From Septoria linicola (lineage: Eukaryota > Ascomycota > Dothideomycetes > Mycosphaerellales > Mycosphaerellaceae), in contig CP099425.1 in the NCBI GenBank assembly GCA_024114885.1, forward strand, positions 558,001 through 622,000: 64,000 nucleotides of DNA. Reading direction: 5' to 3'. Below the pieces are notes generated by a model that had not been told where the DNA came from, did no database searches, and was given only the letters and a program-made list of their open reading frames with translations. Shown here one piece after another: positions 1 to 12,250 of the stretch (positions are counted from its first letter, which is position 1; every line of letters starts with the position of its first letter). The position numbers and the translations under genes were made by a program.

Positions 1-1365
1 AGGTCTATATAGTAATATTTATTAAAATATACCTTGTTCTATTCTTAGAGACGCTATTAATATAGTCGTTCTTCTTCTATAGTCGTTTCTATAGCTTCTA
101 GAGCTTGAGCTCGAATCGTAAGAAGCTCTACTCTAGTCTTAACCTTACTCTAATCTATAATCTAGAAGGTATAGTATTCTAGCTCGATTAGTAGTACTAC
201 GTCACGCCTAATTATTACCTCTAACGGTATTAGGCTAGTAGTAGAGACTATTATCGTTCTCTCTACTTATAGAACCGCTAGAATATAGTTACGAATCGTA
301 TAAAGACTACCGTTAGAGAGCTTTAAGTAAGCGTCTAATATCGTCTTATAGCCGACTTTAACGATAGCGTTAGACTAAGAGTAGTATAGCGAAATATTAA
401 TATGTTTAATACTATACGATAGTAGTAGCTTCTCTACGTTACTAAGGTTAGTCTTATAGTTATCGAGGATAACTTCTATAGTAGTACCCTATTAGTAAAA
501 GATCTTTTCCTATATAAACCTTACTATCTATACTAAAGAGATACTCTTTACTAGGTACTAGAATATACGTACTTCTAGCTAGCGCGATAGAGATTCGCGT
601 ATAACTATTAACGAACAGTTCTTCGAGATATATAAGCCGTCGATATACTACCTCTAGCCGACCGTAACTTAGAGCGGGATTTATAGTTCTCTAGGTACCT
701 ATCGTCTATACTAAAGACTATTAATAGTATACTACCGAATAGCGAGCGAGATTTAAGCCTAGACTCTATCCTACTACTATCGTTTCTAGATAAGATTATA
801 TATCTATTTAGCGCTATAGTAACCGTTCTTATAGTAGTATACTCTAATAATACGAGCTCGTACTTTAGGTTTATCGATAACTCGCTATAGAGGTCTAGCT
901 ACTCGCTCTTAGCGCTAGAGCTAGTTGTTCTTAATATAAAACAGCTAATACTTCTTCCTTAACTACTTATACTCGTTATTAGAAACTCTCTTAGGTCTTT
1001 ATATCTATATAAGTATAAAAGCGATATTTATTAACTCCTAAGAGTAGATCCTATTAATTATAAGTAGCTCGCTCTAAATTACCTATACGGAGAAGACGTT
1101 AACGTAAAAGGTATCGAAGAATTACTTGTTAATTATTAGATCTACGTCTTCTTCCTATTCTATAGCCTCTATATCTTTAGGCGTAATAGGCTTTCTTAAT
1201 AACGAATCCGGAGCTATATATTTCTTACTAGGAATATATATAACGTTAAAGTCGAAGAGGTAGATCTATACTAGCTAGCGCGTTATTACTATATTCGGTA
1301 AATTAGAGGTAGCCTTATTAAGCTAGTAAATAAGAGTATTTATATTAATCTCTAGTTAGAAGTAT

Positions 1366-1644
1366 TAGTAAGGTAAAGGCCTACTTATATACCGTGCTTA
1401 GTAGTTTTAGTATAAAAGCAAGGTAGTAGCTCGTTTCTAAGATAGTAATATTTACTCTACTTAATTAATTTAATATCCTACGGTCCTAGTATAGGCTCTT
1501 AGTCCTAGGACTACTATTTTAAGCTCGTTACTACCGTTTAATTAACGTATTACAAGACTATTACTCTCCGAACAGGTCTTGTTCTATAGCGACCGCTCTT
1601 ATACCTACCTAGGAGGTTAGTATTAGGGTAGTTATTATCTATTA
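1366..1644 (+). repeat. 5' LTR of A2
   Basis: The 279-bp LTR starts TAGTAAGG and ends TATTA. It is followed by atagagccgaaggtag, which may be a primer binding site if the first TAG was TGG; the primer tRNA is not identified. Confidence 0.92.
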
Positions 1645-2583
1645 ATAGAGCCGAAGGTAGAGCTATCTCTTCTCTCTTATACCGGAACTAGAAGCGTAGA
1701 GGGTAGATAGTAGCCTTAAAGCGAGAACTAACGCGCTATAAACATTAATAAGAGGCCTAAAGGAGCCTACGTAAGAGGCGACTTAAAGAGCTATAATAAT
1801 ATAGAAGCTCCTAGAACGTAGATATCGCTCTAACCTAGAAAAGTTATAAACCTCTAGTACCTCTTAGTACGGATCTATTCGGTAATTGTTGTATAGATAG
1901 TAAGGCGACTTACTATATCGGAGATTCACTTAGGGTCTCTATGCCTATAATAGTCTTCGATTAGACCCCGGTTTAGCGTAAAAACGCTCTCGTTCAGATA
2001 GCGTAGAGGCTATAGGATAGGCCGGACTCGTCTAGGCAATCTCGTATCCTCTAGTATATAGATCGCTTAGAATAAGCCCTAGTACAGCGTTAGACGCTAA
2101 TCGTTTAGCTAAGGACACTAATTACGTCTAAGGCCCCGGACCCGGTATATAGTATAGGCTAACGTAATATTATACTACTATAGTTATATAGCGAATTACC
2201 CGAATAAGCGAGACGGACGCGCCTAGCTATAAATAGTCGAACTATACGACACGACATGCCTTGCTTATTAGGTATAATCAATATAGCCCCGGTATTATAA
2301 AGAAAAGTCTAACGTTTACCTTCTAACGGCTAATAAAATTTTAGACTCTTGTTTTTTAGTTACCTTTTTAAACGATAACTATATTTTATTTAAAAACCTT
2401 AATTAAGGAGAGTATAATATACTCTTAGAACACCTTCGAACGAGCTCTATAAGTAAATTAGTATCTACTAGCCGGCCTAAAATACTAGAGAGTAGCTTAT
2501 CTAACTAGCTTAATAAGCAAATTCGAAGATTACTAGTAAAGCTACTATCCGCTTTTACTTTATTCCCTCTACTAGATAACGAC
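1645..2583 (+). other. A2 leader between 5' LTR and ORF1
   Basis: No coding sequence was recognised here. It holds a possible primer binding site at its left end and the first 23-bp palindrome (2,358-2,380). Its reverse copies are about 26,474-27,413 (A1) and 41,334-42,263 (A3). Confidence 0.6.
2358..2380 (+). repeat. 23-bp near-palindrome, A2 site 1 (before ORF1)
   Basis: It begins AGTTACC and ends GATAACT around a T/A-rich centre. The counterpart in A3 (41,526-41,548) is a perfect palindrome: 11-bp arms AGTTATCGTTT and AAACGATAACT around one A. The A1 counterpart is 26,676-26,698. It lies about 200 bp upstream of the gag ATG. Confidence 0.85.
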
Positions 2584-4078
2584 ATGTCTATAGAAGCGGA
2601 GGACTAAGAAGGTACTAACCTTAACCCTAATACCGATATCTTTTAAGGACCGAACTTAGGAGGTAGACTATCTATAGCGTAGTTCTAGCTACTTATAGAG
2701 ACTATCTAAGTAACCTAAAGCTAGAAGGTGATTATCGCTTAGGTTCTACTACTACCTAGCTCGGACTAGAATCTCTTCTTTAATAAGGAGAACGTAACCG
2801 AGTATATTAAGCGTTTTAAAGCACTATATAGGAACTACGCTATCCTACTTATTAATAATAATAAGTAGCTTTATAAGAAGTTACTTACTTAGGTTACGGT
2901 TATCTAACGTAGACGATACTAGCGCCTTAATAGTTTCTACGACCGAGACTACGCTAAGTTCAAAGAGTCGATTATTAAGGAATACTAAAAGTACGATAAT
3001 ATATATATACTCGGAAACCGCTACTATATAGAAAACCTTTATAAGGTTAACTATATAGAGGATAATAATCTCTTAGAGTACTTAAGGTAGTTTATGCTCT
3101 ACTCTAATACTATACCTACTTCGTATATAGACGAGCGTTCTCGTACTCTTCTATTTATACGAGGCCTTCTATTCCGTTTCGGTAAGAGGCTCTAGGCCTA
3201 TCTTAGGTTAGATCTTAATAACAAGGACTTGGATTATAGTAAGCTCTTAAAGACAGCCTAGCGTTAGATTAATAGTAATAAGGACTTCAAATTAGAAGTA
3301 TATAACGAAGGCGGTAGAGACGTCTAGTAGTTGTACGAAGTAGTAAAGAAGTCTACTCTAAGACTAAACTCTAAGTTCAAGGCTAGAGAAACGGTAGTCC
3401 GTAAAGGCCGTAAGCTAGTAACTATTAATAATATTACCGCTAGTATACAAGACCTTGTAATCGCTACGATTCGTCGACTCGAAGAAGAAGGCCTATAGCC
3501 GCTACGCTCGTCGATAGGATAGCGGGCGAAGTCTCACGATTACGACTATCTATATGTTCTAAGGCCTACTTATAGCTAGGAGATTTCGATTAACTTAGCT
3601 ACGATAGATAACGGGTTAATAATTAAGGCCTACGTAGCGATCGCTCTAAAGATTTTAGGTTATTAGATATATAGGCTCGAAGGCTATATAGCCGTAAACT
3701 ACGAGTATCTATAGTAGTTCAAGACTAAGGGCTTAATATATAGAGATCTAAAGACCGGTATTATATACTATAGAACGTCTCGCCTAGGTATAGAAAAGAT
3801 ATAATACTACTAGGACAAGGAACTACTAAAGCTGTTCGTATTAATAGGAGTATTAGAGTAGCGCTATAGGAAGATCGATCTTGAAAATGTAGATCGTTTA
3901 TTAACGCTAAGAGCGAGCTAGTAGAGGATAGCGAACAAGGTAGCTAGTATTAACGGTCCTATTAATATCGGTTAAGTCGCTTCTATTACCTAGGAGGATT
4001 AGGACGATCTAATCGGTACCTACGTAGCTAGAGATAGCGTAAAGACAAAGCGGAACCTAAACCCTTCTCGTCCGGTTA

Positions 4079-4250
4079 TATAAAAGGGGTATATAGTAAT
4101 ATATAGAGCGCCCTCCTAATAAGACTATTAGGATGTCGTAAGACTAATTCTTGCCTCCTTTCGGATATATACGCGTACTATAGTTATACCGTGCGCTAAG
4201 CCTACGAGCCTAAGGCGGGTCTTAGCCTTTAACCTTACCTAGCTCTTATA
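4079..4250 (-). repeat. 3' LTR of B1
   Basis: The 172-bp LTR, read on the plus strand, starts tataaaagggg and ends agctcttata. It matches 10,630-10,801 almost perfectly and the reverse complement of 60,134-60,305. The adjoining 4,251-4,266 is pyrimidine-rich on the plus strand, so on the coding strand it is a purine tract (GGGAGAGGAG) next to the 3' LTR, as expected for plus-strand priming. Confidence 0.93.
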
Positions 4251-4589
4251 ACTATCTCCTCTCCCTAAGGGAGCTACCCTTAGCGACACCCTTACTTGAT
4301 AGGTTATATTCTAGGCTACCTATTTGGTCTTTATAATATACTTTATATATTCCGCGCTTATCGCGTCTCTAACGCGTTATACCTACGGACCTTTAGCGTA
4401 TTATATAAATACGCGCTATAAAGTAAAGGGTTACTATACATGTTTACGTTTATATAGTAATATAATCTCTACTATAGCGACTACGTCGCTAGGCTCGAGT
4501 ATATTCTTTGAAAACTCTTCTAACTCTCTCTTAGACTTTCTTTCTACGTATATAATATTTTCTATATCCTTAGTAAGCTAGTGTCTCTA

Positions 4590-5466
4590 TACGATTACTA
4601 TACTACGAACGTAAGCACGATACTACCGAAGCGTACCTAAGTCGTAGTCCTAAACCGCTTACTATGCACTATCGACGATATTAGAGGCTGTAGAGATATC
4701 GAGATCTGCCTCTACTATATTAAGTATACCTACGATAGTACGGATCTTCGAATACTCCTTAACTACGCCTTACCTACTAATAGACTACGTATAGACGACG
4801 AGCCTACGTGTAATAGGGTAATAAAGCCTAGCTAGAAGGTTAAGTGTTAGCGCTATAAGCGCTAATACTACCCTTGTAAGCGTATTACTAATAGAAACCT
4901 TAAGCGGTAGGCGCGCTACGTACTATACTACTACGAGTAGCTAGAGACCCTCCTAGAGGGCGTACGTAAAGAGTAGGCAAAGCGCCGCCTAAAGGCCCTC
5001 TATACCTCTATTAAGACCGCTAAGAGGGTCTTTACTAGTAATAAGGGCAAAGCCGTTAGCGGCTAGGATACGCTACGTAAGGCGAGCGTACTCGCCTCGC
5101 TACCGGCTAGCGCGATGTCCGTCGCCGGTCTAGTAGAGACCTAGCGCTAGTCTAACTTTATAGTAGCTATATTTAAGCTATAGTACGAGGTATACCTACT
5201 TTTCCTATACGATCCTCGTACGATACTAATACTCTTTATAGACTAACCGTATAGTAGGCGCCTCTAGCGATACCCTAGACGCTACTATAGAGGCCGCCTA
5301 CCTCGAGAGTAGTAACTAGGAGGAGGGTAAGCTCTCCGAGGACGTGGTATCTAACGAGGAGGTAGACGAGGATAAGGATAAGGACGAGAGTAGCGCTTCT
5401 AGTAGCGGAAACGCCGACGGCGGTAGAAACGCCGACGACGACGCGCTCTCCGAGGACGACGTATAA
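4590..5466 (+). pseudogene. Accessory ORF in B1, antisense to gag-pol, function unknown
   Basis: The plus strand reads as a RIP-damaged coding region opposite to gag-pol. From about 4,593 to 5,250 frame 3 contains only TAG/TAA stops where Gln fits. It includes a Cys/basic motif near 4,845-4,880 (K-C-x2-Y/C-x6-C pattern, KRQYYPCKRI visible), a segment rich in Lys, Arg and Glu (RKEQAKRRLKALYTS if TAG is read as Gln), and KGKAVSG. Another frame carries a strongly acidic tail (EEVDEDKDKDESSAS, ALSEDDV) ending at TAA 5,464-5,466. A shift between 5,250 and 5,278 separates the two. The family was not recognised; a zinc-binding nucleic-acid-binding protein is a guess. Whether B2 has it lies beyond the window. 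Confidence 0.55.
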
Positions 5467-5697
5467 GCGTTTCGCTCGCTCTCTACCTACGTCTCTTATA
5501 CTCCGCTCGCGCCTATATAGGCTATAGTTAGATTCTTGCTTCTTACCTATAGGCACTATACGACCTACTTAGCGGGCGTATATAAATAATATAGTTCACG
5601 CTTCGATATATCCTAAATACCTTAGTAATTTTCTTACCTTCTTAAATTTAAAGTTTGTCCCTAAATATAGGTTTAGCGCTTAGTACTTAGTATCGCC

Positions 5698-5761
5698 GTA
5701 TTAGTGCCTTAGCGTATTAGTGCCTTAGCGTGTTAGTGCCTTAGCGTATTAGCGCCTTAGC
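5698..5761. repeat. 16-bp tandem repeat, four units
   Basis: There are four head-to-tail copies of gtattagtgccttagc; the third differs at one base (gtg for gta) and the fourth at one base (gcg for gtg). It lies between the chromodomain end of B1 pol and the antisense ORF, where no coding is recognised (about 5,470-5,800). Confidence 0.9.
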
Positions 5762-5809
5762 GCTTCTATCTTACTACACGCCCGCTTACGCGCTACGCTT
5801 CGAATACGT

Positions 5810-8800
5810 CTAGTACTATATAGCCGCTAATATGTTCTTTAGGTTCCTACTAGTCGTACTCTTTAGGCTAGCCCTACTAGCGGATTAAGTACTAGCGTAC
5901 GCCCTTCCTTACTCGAGTTCTAAGGATCTTCTTAACTTCCTATTTACCCTAGTAGTCTACGAGTAGTATACTCTCTACCTACGTCTCGCTACCCTTCTAA
6001 GGTTCTAGAAGCGATATATAAAATACGTTATAAATAAGAGCGTCTAGTAGTAGGGCTAAGCGGTACGCCTACTTCCCTACTACGTTAATTACCTTAAAAG
6101 GCCTAGTAAACTTGTCTACTAACTTCTTCGAAGGAACCTTTAATCGTAGGTTCTTTGTCGATAGTAAGACTATGTCGCCGACCTTATATTCCTTAGCCTA
6201 ATACCTATTATTAAAGTACCTCGCCTACGCCTCGCTTGCTTCTCGCTAGCGTTTACTTAGCGTCTTATAGTTCTTCTTCAATCTTTCTATAGCTTCCTTA
6301 GCGGCTAGTACCTCCCTTTTAGGAAGCGCGCCTCGAGCTTCTCGCCTACTCGTTACTAGCTCTAGATTAAAACTATATAGCGCTATAAACAGTAATACCT
6401 TTAGTATCGTATACGTACTATTATTATATACGAACTCGGCTTATACTAATAGGTCTACCTAGTTATCTTGTTACTCTACGTAGTAGATACGTAGGTAAGT
6501 CTTAAGCGTCTAGTTAGCTCTTTCGGTTTACCTGTCCGTTTACGGATAGAACGCTATACTTAGCTTACGCTTTATATACGCCTCGTAGTAGAAGTTAGAC
6601 TAAAACTAACTCGTGAATATAGACCCTCTATCGCTAACAATACCTATAGGTATACTATAATGCCTAATTACTTCTAATATTAAGACTCCTATAAGGTCGC
6701 TACTCGTGTACCTCTTTATAGTTAGTACGAAGATAACTATCTTTATATATCGGTCGACGATAACTAGAATCGTATTATATACGTATACTCCTCGCTTACT
6801 TAGTAGGAGGTCTATAATAAAATCCTAAGTTAACTCTTAGAATAGACGGTCTAGTATAGGTAGCGTAGTTAGCTCGCTATATAGTCGATAGCGACGCGCC
6901 TTCGCCTTCTAGTAACTCCTACAGGATTCTACGTATTATACGATATCCTTAGTTATCTCTAGCTACTAGTACTTCCTTCGTACTAGCGAGATAGTCTTGT
7001 CCTTACTAAAATAGCCTATAAGGGTATTATTATAATATATACGAATTACCTACGTCCGTAAGGCGTAGTCCTTAGGTACGTATAGTAAATCGTCTACCTA
7101 GAGGTTTTCCTCTCTTATAGTATATTACTCGAACCGGCCGCTATTACTTATCGCTTACGAGTATACTACGCCTACACTTGGCTTAGCCTATACTAGCGCG
7201 CGAGTATATCTAAGGATCAAGTCTAAGATATTTACGTACGGCTTTTCGCTCTTAGTAATTACACCTACTACTCGTATAGGCGTTAAGAACTACTACTATA
7301 GGTTAGAGTTAGTACTTCTCTCTATCGAAGAATACTATTCCTTATAAGTCGTATAGATACGAGCTATAAGCGGTCCGCCTACGTCCCTCGTACTCTAATT
7401 ATCCTATAGCTATAACTTAGTCTATAGGATAGGTAGTAGGTTAGTTACCTCTACTACCTTCTTAGCGTAATCGCTACGCTACGACGGCGCGTCGGCTAGG
7501 TTTCGCTTGCCCGCCTAGTACGTTATAACGAAGTCGAATAGGGCTAGGAATATAGCCTAACGAGCTTACCTACTAGTTAACTTCTTTACGCTTATAAACC
7601 TACGAAGGTTAGTATAGTCGACTAGTACGTCGATCGTATACGGAGCGCCTTCGAGGTATAGCCTCTATACCTTAAAAGCCTTAACTACTATAAGAAGCTC
7701 CTTATCGTGTACCTCGTAATTATACTCTATAGTAATTATCTTCCTAGATATAAATATAATAGGGTACTATTTAGACCTAAAGAGTTAGCTAAGGATTATA
7801 GTAATTACGTAATTAGAGGCGTCGCTTTCGACCTATAACCTAAGCGTAGGGTTAAAGTGCCTTAGTAGTAGTACTATAGAAAAACGCCTTTTTAACTTAG
7901 TAAACGCCTGCTCCTCTCGTACGGTCTACTTGAGTAGGCCCGGCTTCTTGCCTACTACGGCGCCCTTAGACAACGCTATAAGTGAAGATACTACTCTAGA
8001 GTATTTAAAAATGAAACGCTAGTAGAAATTAGTAAACCTAAGGAAGGATTAAACCTCTACGAGCGTTATAGGCGTCGGCTACGCTACGATTACGTCTATC
8101 CTACGTAGATCTATCGTAACCCCTCTAGTAGTTACTATAAAGCCTAGGAAATCGACTTCCTTCTACTAGAATTTATACTTCGCTTTTTAAGTATAGAGTC
8201 CGAACTTCCGGAGACGCGTAAGTACGTCGTATACGTCGCGCACGTAGTCTGTACGGCTCTTACTATAGATAAGAATGTTATCAAGGTATACTACGTAGTA
8301 CGTAGCGACCAAACCTACTAAAGTATAGTTAATATACGCCTAGAACGTAGCTAGAGCGTTAGTTAGGCTAAATAGTATTACCTTATACTAAAAGTAGCTA
8401 TAGCGCGTACGGAACGTAGTCTTCTAGCGGTCGCTAGGCTTGACACGAATCTGATAGTATATATCTACAAGGTCTAGAGTCGTAAACTATACGGCTCCTA
8501 TAAGCCTGTCTAGCGTCTCGCTAATTAGAGAAAGTAGGTGCCTATTCTTAATAGTAATTTCGTTTAACCCTCGGTAGTCGACGTATAGCCTTAGTTTACT
8601 ATCTTTCTTTAGTATAAACAGGATAGGCGTACCTGCCTCGCTAACGCTACGCTCGATCTAATCGTGCTTAAGGCCTATAGTAAGGTACTTCTTTAGTTCC
8701 TCTAGCTCCTTACCTAACTAGTAATATAGCGGCCTAAAGAGCAGAACGGTACCTAGACGTAGCTTAATCGTATACTCTACGCTATCTACTAGCTTGCTCC

Positions 8801-10500
8801 TTATCTCTTCTATCGAGTTTAGAACGTCGGAGAACTATTAGAACTTAGAGGGAAGAGAGTCAAGCTCTTCGCCTTCGCCTGTCTTACTTATTACTACTAT
8901 ATATATAGTTAGTATATACTTCAAGTCCTTGAAAAACTTATAGGCTTCCCTAACCTTAACGTTTTTAAAAGTATCGCTATAGGTCTACTTATCCGAGCCG
9001 CTATCGACTCGTATACGATAAGTACGCCTCTATAGCCGACCTAAGATTATATTAGGGGTTAGTATATCGTAGGTATAAAAGATTACGCCTACCGTACGCT
9101 CTACTCCTATAGAGTCTACGAGTCGTACGCGTATATAGTATACGTTATAATAATACCCTAATTCTCTAGTAAACGAGGTAGCTAGAGGCAAGGCGGTATT
9201 AGTTCGAGCCGTAATACTGTATTATAAGATAAAGGATCTTGATACTACGTTAATATTAGTAGTATTATTAAGAAGGAATTAGGCTAGCTTAAGCCTATCC
9301 TACGCCTCGACTACGCCCTCTAGGTAAGTCGTATTTACGACTTATATAGGGAGGTATATATCGCTACTAAGCTTAGTGTCTAGAGGTCGTAGTCCTTCTC
9401 TAATACCTTCTCTTTTTTTAGCGTCTCTACGGTAACCTTACGTACCGACGGCTTCTTACTATCGTCTCGAGCGCTTCGGTTAGAGTAGATAGAATTAGTA
9501 CTAATATGCCCCTTCTACTTATAGCTATAGTATTCTAAATGCTTATAGCCTATAATAGAGCGGGTAGAACCTTTGTCGCTAGAGCGACGCGTGTTGTTCC
9601 CTTCTAGACTATCGTCTCGCCTACGCGTAGGAGCGTCGCTCCCTACGCGCTTACGCTTCGAGTACGTATCGCGGTCTCTATTACTCTAGCTTCCGCCCTA
9701 GTTATACTATATAGGAATTACCCTATCGGCTTACTCTAGGCGCCTTACTAACGTAACTAAATTAGTACGCTTGCTAGGCACGGTATGATTCTTAATAATC
9801 TCTCGTCGAAGCGCCGGCTTTAACTTTACGAGGAGCTAGCGTACTAGCTACGCTTCGGTATAGTCGCCTAGTTAAGACTCTAAGTAGCCTAGCTCTATAG
9901 CGAACTAACGTACCCCTTAGCCCTTACCCTATTAGGCCTTCTTATACTCGACCGTTACGAGGATCGTATAATTCGCCTAATCCTCGATAACGTTATAGAT
10001 AAAGCGCTTGAACTTAGTCTAAGTATAGTCTAGAGGTATTACCTTAGAGTATTCGTTATACTAGGTCTCTTACGCCTCGCCTACGAGCTATATAATACTA
10101 TATAGGACCTTCGAATCTTCTATACTAAACTCTTATAGACTATTAAGGAAGATTACTTCGAGACTACGAATAAACTCCCTCGCCTCTTAGACTATCTCGC
10201 TCTTAAAGGTATAAGGTTCTCTAACTTTAGGACCTTTATATCGCGTATACGACGCGCTATCGTAAAGTATACTACCTATAATACTAGCGCTAGCGTCGTC
10301 TTTAGGATCACTAATATCGAGAGTACTAGGAGTACTCGAGGATAGAGATTCTAACTCTATAAGGAGCCGATTATTCTCTCGTCGTAGAGCGCGTACCTCT
10401 AAGCGACGACGTAGTTCCTAGTTCTTAGCCTTAAGCTATATACGCTCTACCTACGTACCGTCTTTAGTTATACTAGTAGACTCCTACTCCTGAACCTCGT
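5810..10500 (-). pseudogene. B1 gag-pol relic with chromodomain
   Basis: Minus strand: gag about 10,300-9,500; protease about 9,350-9,000; RT about 8,750-8,130 with a DYRGLN-type motif near 8,570 and the active site read as YLDN near 8,290; RNaseH about 7,950-7,500; integrase about 7,050-6,100, whose C-terminal part reads KEYKVGDIVLLSTKNL. After it comes a chromodomain at about 5,955-5,810 (EVKKILRTRVRKGVRQYLI, with TAG read as Gln). The chromodomain places B in the chromovirus branch, whose integrases are known to be guided to heterochromatin. Many TAG/TAA stops interrupt it. Confidence 0.85.
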
Positions 10501-10629
10501 TAGTATCTATAGGATTACCTTGATCGTCTACTTCGCCTATTACGAGCCCTAGCGGCGCTATACCTACGTTACGTCGGGGAGCTATAGGCCTCTATAGATT
10601 ACTACCCTCGGAAGGAGAAGAATTAGAAT

Positions 10630-10801
10630 TATAAAAGGGGTATATAGTAATATATAGAGCGCCCTCCTAATAAGACTATTAGGATATCGTAAGACTAATT
10701 CTTGCCTCCTTTCGGATATATACGCGTACTATAGTTATACCGTGCGCCAAGCCTACGAGCCTAAGGCGGGTCTTAGCCTTTGACCTTACCTAGCTCTTAT
10801 A
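10630..10801 (-). repeat. 5' LTR of B1
   Basis: This is the 172-bp partner of 4,079-4,250. The target duplication ggtta follows at 10,802-10,806. Confidence 0.93.
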
Positions 10802-12222
10802 GGTTAGAGGACAGCTAATAGGAGTATAGAAGCGGATTACGACCTAGGCTATAGCTATAAGAACCTACGCTTATCGTTACTCTTATATTAAAGAGGTTAA
10901 AGATAAAAACTAGCTAGCTCCTTACCTTACGGATATAAGAGAGTTAGAGGATTCTTAAACTTAGAGACGTAATAACGATAAGATTAAGGATAAGTAGATA
11001 TACGACTACCTAAACGGTCTACTAGTTCTAGTCGCTCCTACGTATACTTAAAAGCGAAAGAAGGCTAAGGAGCCTCCGAAGACCAAGCGTATAGACAACT
11101 ACCTTCGAGCTATATATACTAATAATAACGCTAACGTCTTCTAGATAGACAAAATACTCGAATCTAAGGTCTAGTTAAGCTTAGTAGAGATTATTCTCTA
11201 TAGCGAGCGAGCGTCGTATTCCTTATAGAGTCGTATTCTAAACGATACGGATCTACGTAAGAAGCTTAACAAGCTCTATATAAAGAAGCGTACGAATAGA
11301 GGTAGTAGAGCTAAGATTAGCGTATATTCCTTACTATCTAAAGCCTTCTACGATATAGTAGAGGAGCCGACGAAAGCTATTTTAGCGACCGATATTAAGG
11401 CCTTCTAAGTTACTACTATAGCGATTAATATAGTAAAACCTAGGCCCGCTTCCGAGCTTTATAAGTAGACTAATAATATCCTTCTATTATTTAATAATAT
11501 CTATTAAATTGTTCTAAGTATCTACGTGCCTACAAAGTACGGCCCTCGAATAATAGCTTATAAGTCTTTAATCGACGAGGAGGCTAAGTTAATAATTATA
11601 CCGATTAAACACGTTCGAAAGCTTCAAGTCGGTATAACCCCTCTTAGTAATATTACTATAGAAGGAGTCGGAGGTAAGGTTACTTTTATTAGGTACTATC
11701 TAGAGGTATTAATCGATACCTTTAGCGTAAGAGTTACGATACTATTTCTAGTCTTACTAGCGAACGGCCTAATCTTACTTAGCCGACCGTAGGCGTAGCG
11801 AGTACGCCTAGCTTCTAAGAACTACGATAATAGCTCTTAGAAGAGCTTAATTAGTACTCTAGATAGCTATATTATTATATTTACTAGCTTTAATAGCCGT
11901 AGTAATATACGAACTATAGAACAGGTCCTAGGAAAAGCTAGAGTACTAAGGAACTAGCTCTAGTCGACGGCACGAGTGTAGTAGGAGCTCTAATACGTAT
12001 ATCGCGTTAAGATTCGATAGAAGTTAGCGTCTAAACTCTAACTTTTAGTAATTATTAGCTAAAGGATATAGGGTATACTATCGAGGACTCTAGATCTTAT
12101 AATAGCGAGGAGTAGAGGGAGGGATTATAAGCTTTTTAAGCTTCTACTACCCTTTCCGTATAAGGTTTAGTAGTTAGAGGTAAAAACTCTACTTAGGAGG
12201 GTTAGCTAGCGGAACGTTCCGT

Positions 12223-12245
12223 AGTTACCTTTTTAAACGATAATT
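12223..12245 (+). repeat. 23-bp near-palindrome, A2 site 2 (between ORF1 and ORF2)
   Basis: It begins AGTTACC and ends GATAATT. Counterparts are 23,537-23,559 (A1) and 38,387-38,409 (A3). ORF1 reads up to it and ORF2 starts in another frame within a few bases after it. Confidence 0.85.
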
Positions 12246-12250
12246 ACGTT

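Larger units (their letters stand above)
4079..10801 (-). mobile_element. Family B chromodomain Ty3/gypsy retrotransposon, copy B1, complete
   Basis: B1 is a 6,723-bp element with 172-bp LTRs (4,079-4,250 and 10,630-10,801) and a 5-bp target duplication ggtta (4,074-4,078 and 10,802-10,806). It is inserted in ORF1 of A2. On the minus strand the order is gag, protease, RT, RNaseH, integrase, chromodomain. Between integrase and 3' LTR lie a 16-bp tandem repeat and an ORF on the opposite strand. It belongs to the same family as 60,134-64,000. Confidence 0.95.
2584..12222 (+). pseudogene. A2 ORF1 relic: gag and retropepsin-like protease, split by B1
   Basis: From an ATG at 2,584 one frame reads through (ignoring TAG/TAA) to the B1 insertion at 4,078. 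It resumes in frame at 10,807 once B1 and one copy of its 5-bp duplication are removed. The first part is gag-like, with segments such as ENVTEYIKRFKALY and YNEGGRD. The 3' part (about 11,480-11,790) resembles an aspartic protease: YKSLIDEEAKL at the catalytic position and a GVGGK flap-like loop. The frame continues to about 12,220, just before the second palindrome. The gag assignment is by position and character, not by a diagnostic motif. Confidence 0.75.

Noticed and set aside
4324..4581. 85-codon plus-strand open frame with hydrophobic content
   Set aside because: Low-complexity translation of TA-rich DNA near the B1 LTR; no start context or recognised domain.
5275..5556. 93-codon minus-strand open frame in B1
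   Set aside because: It is Val/Leu-rich shadow of the acidic plus-strand reading and has no family character.
5698..5761. CRISPR-like array
   Set aside because: Units are directly adjacent with no spacers, and the genome is eukaryotic.
11526..11792. 88-codon open frame as a separate gene
   Set aside because: It is the protease-like part of ORF1; the same frame continues on both sides through RIP-type stops.
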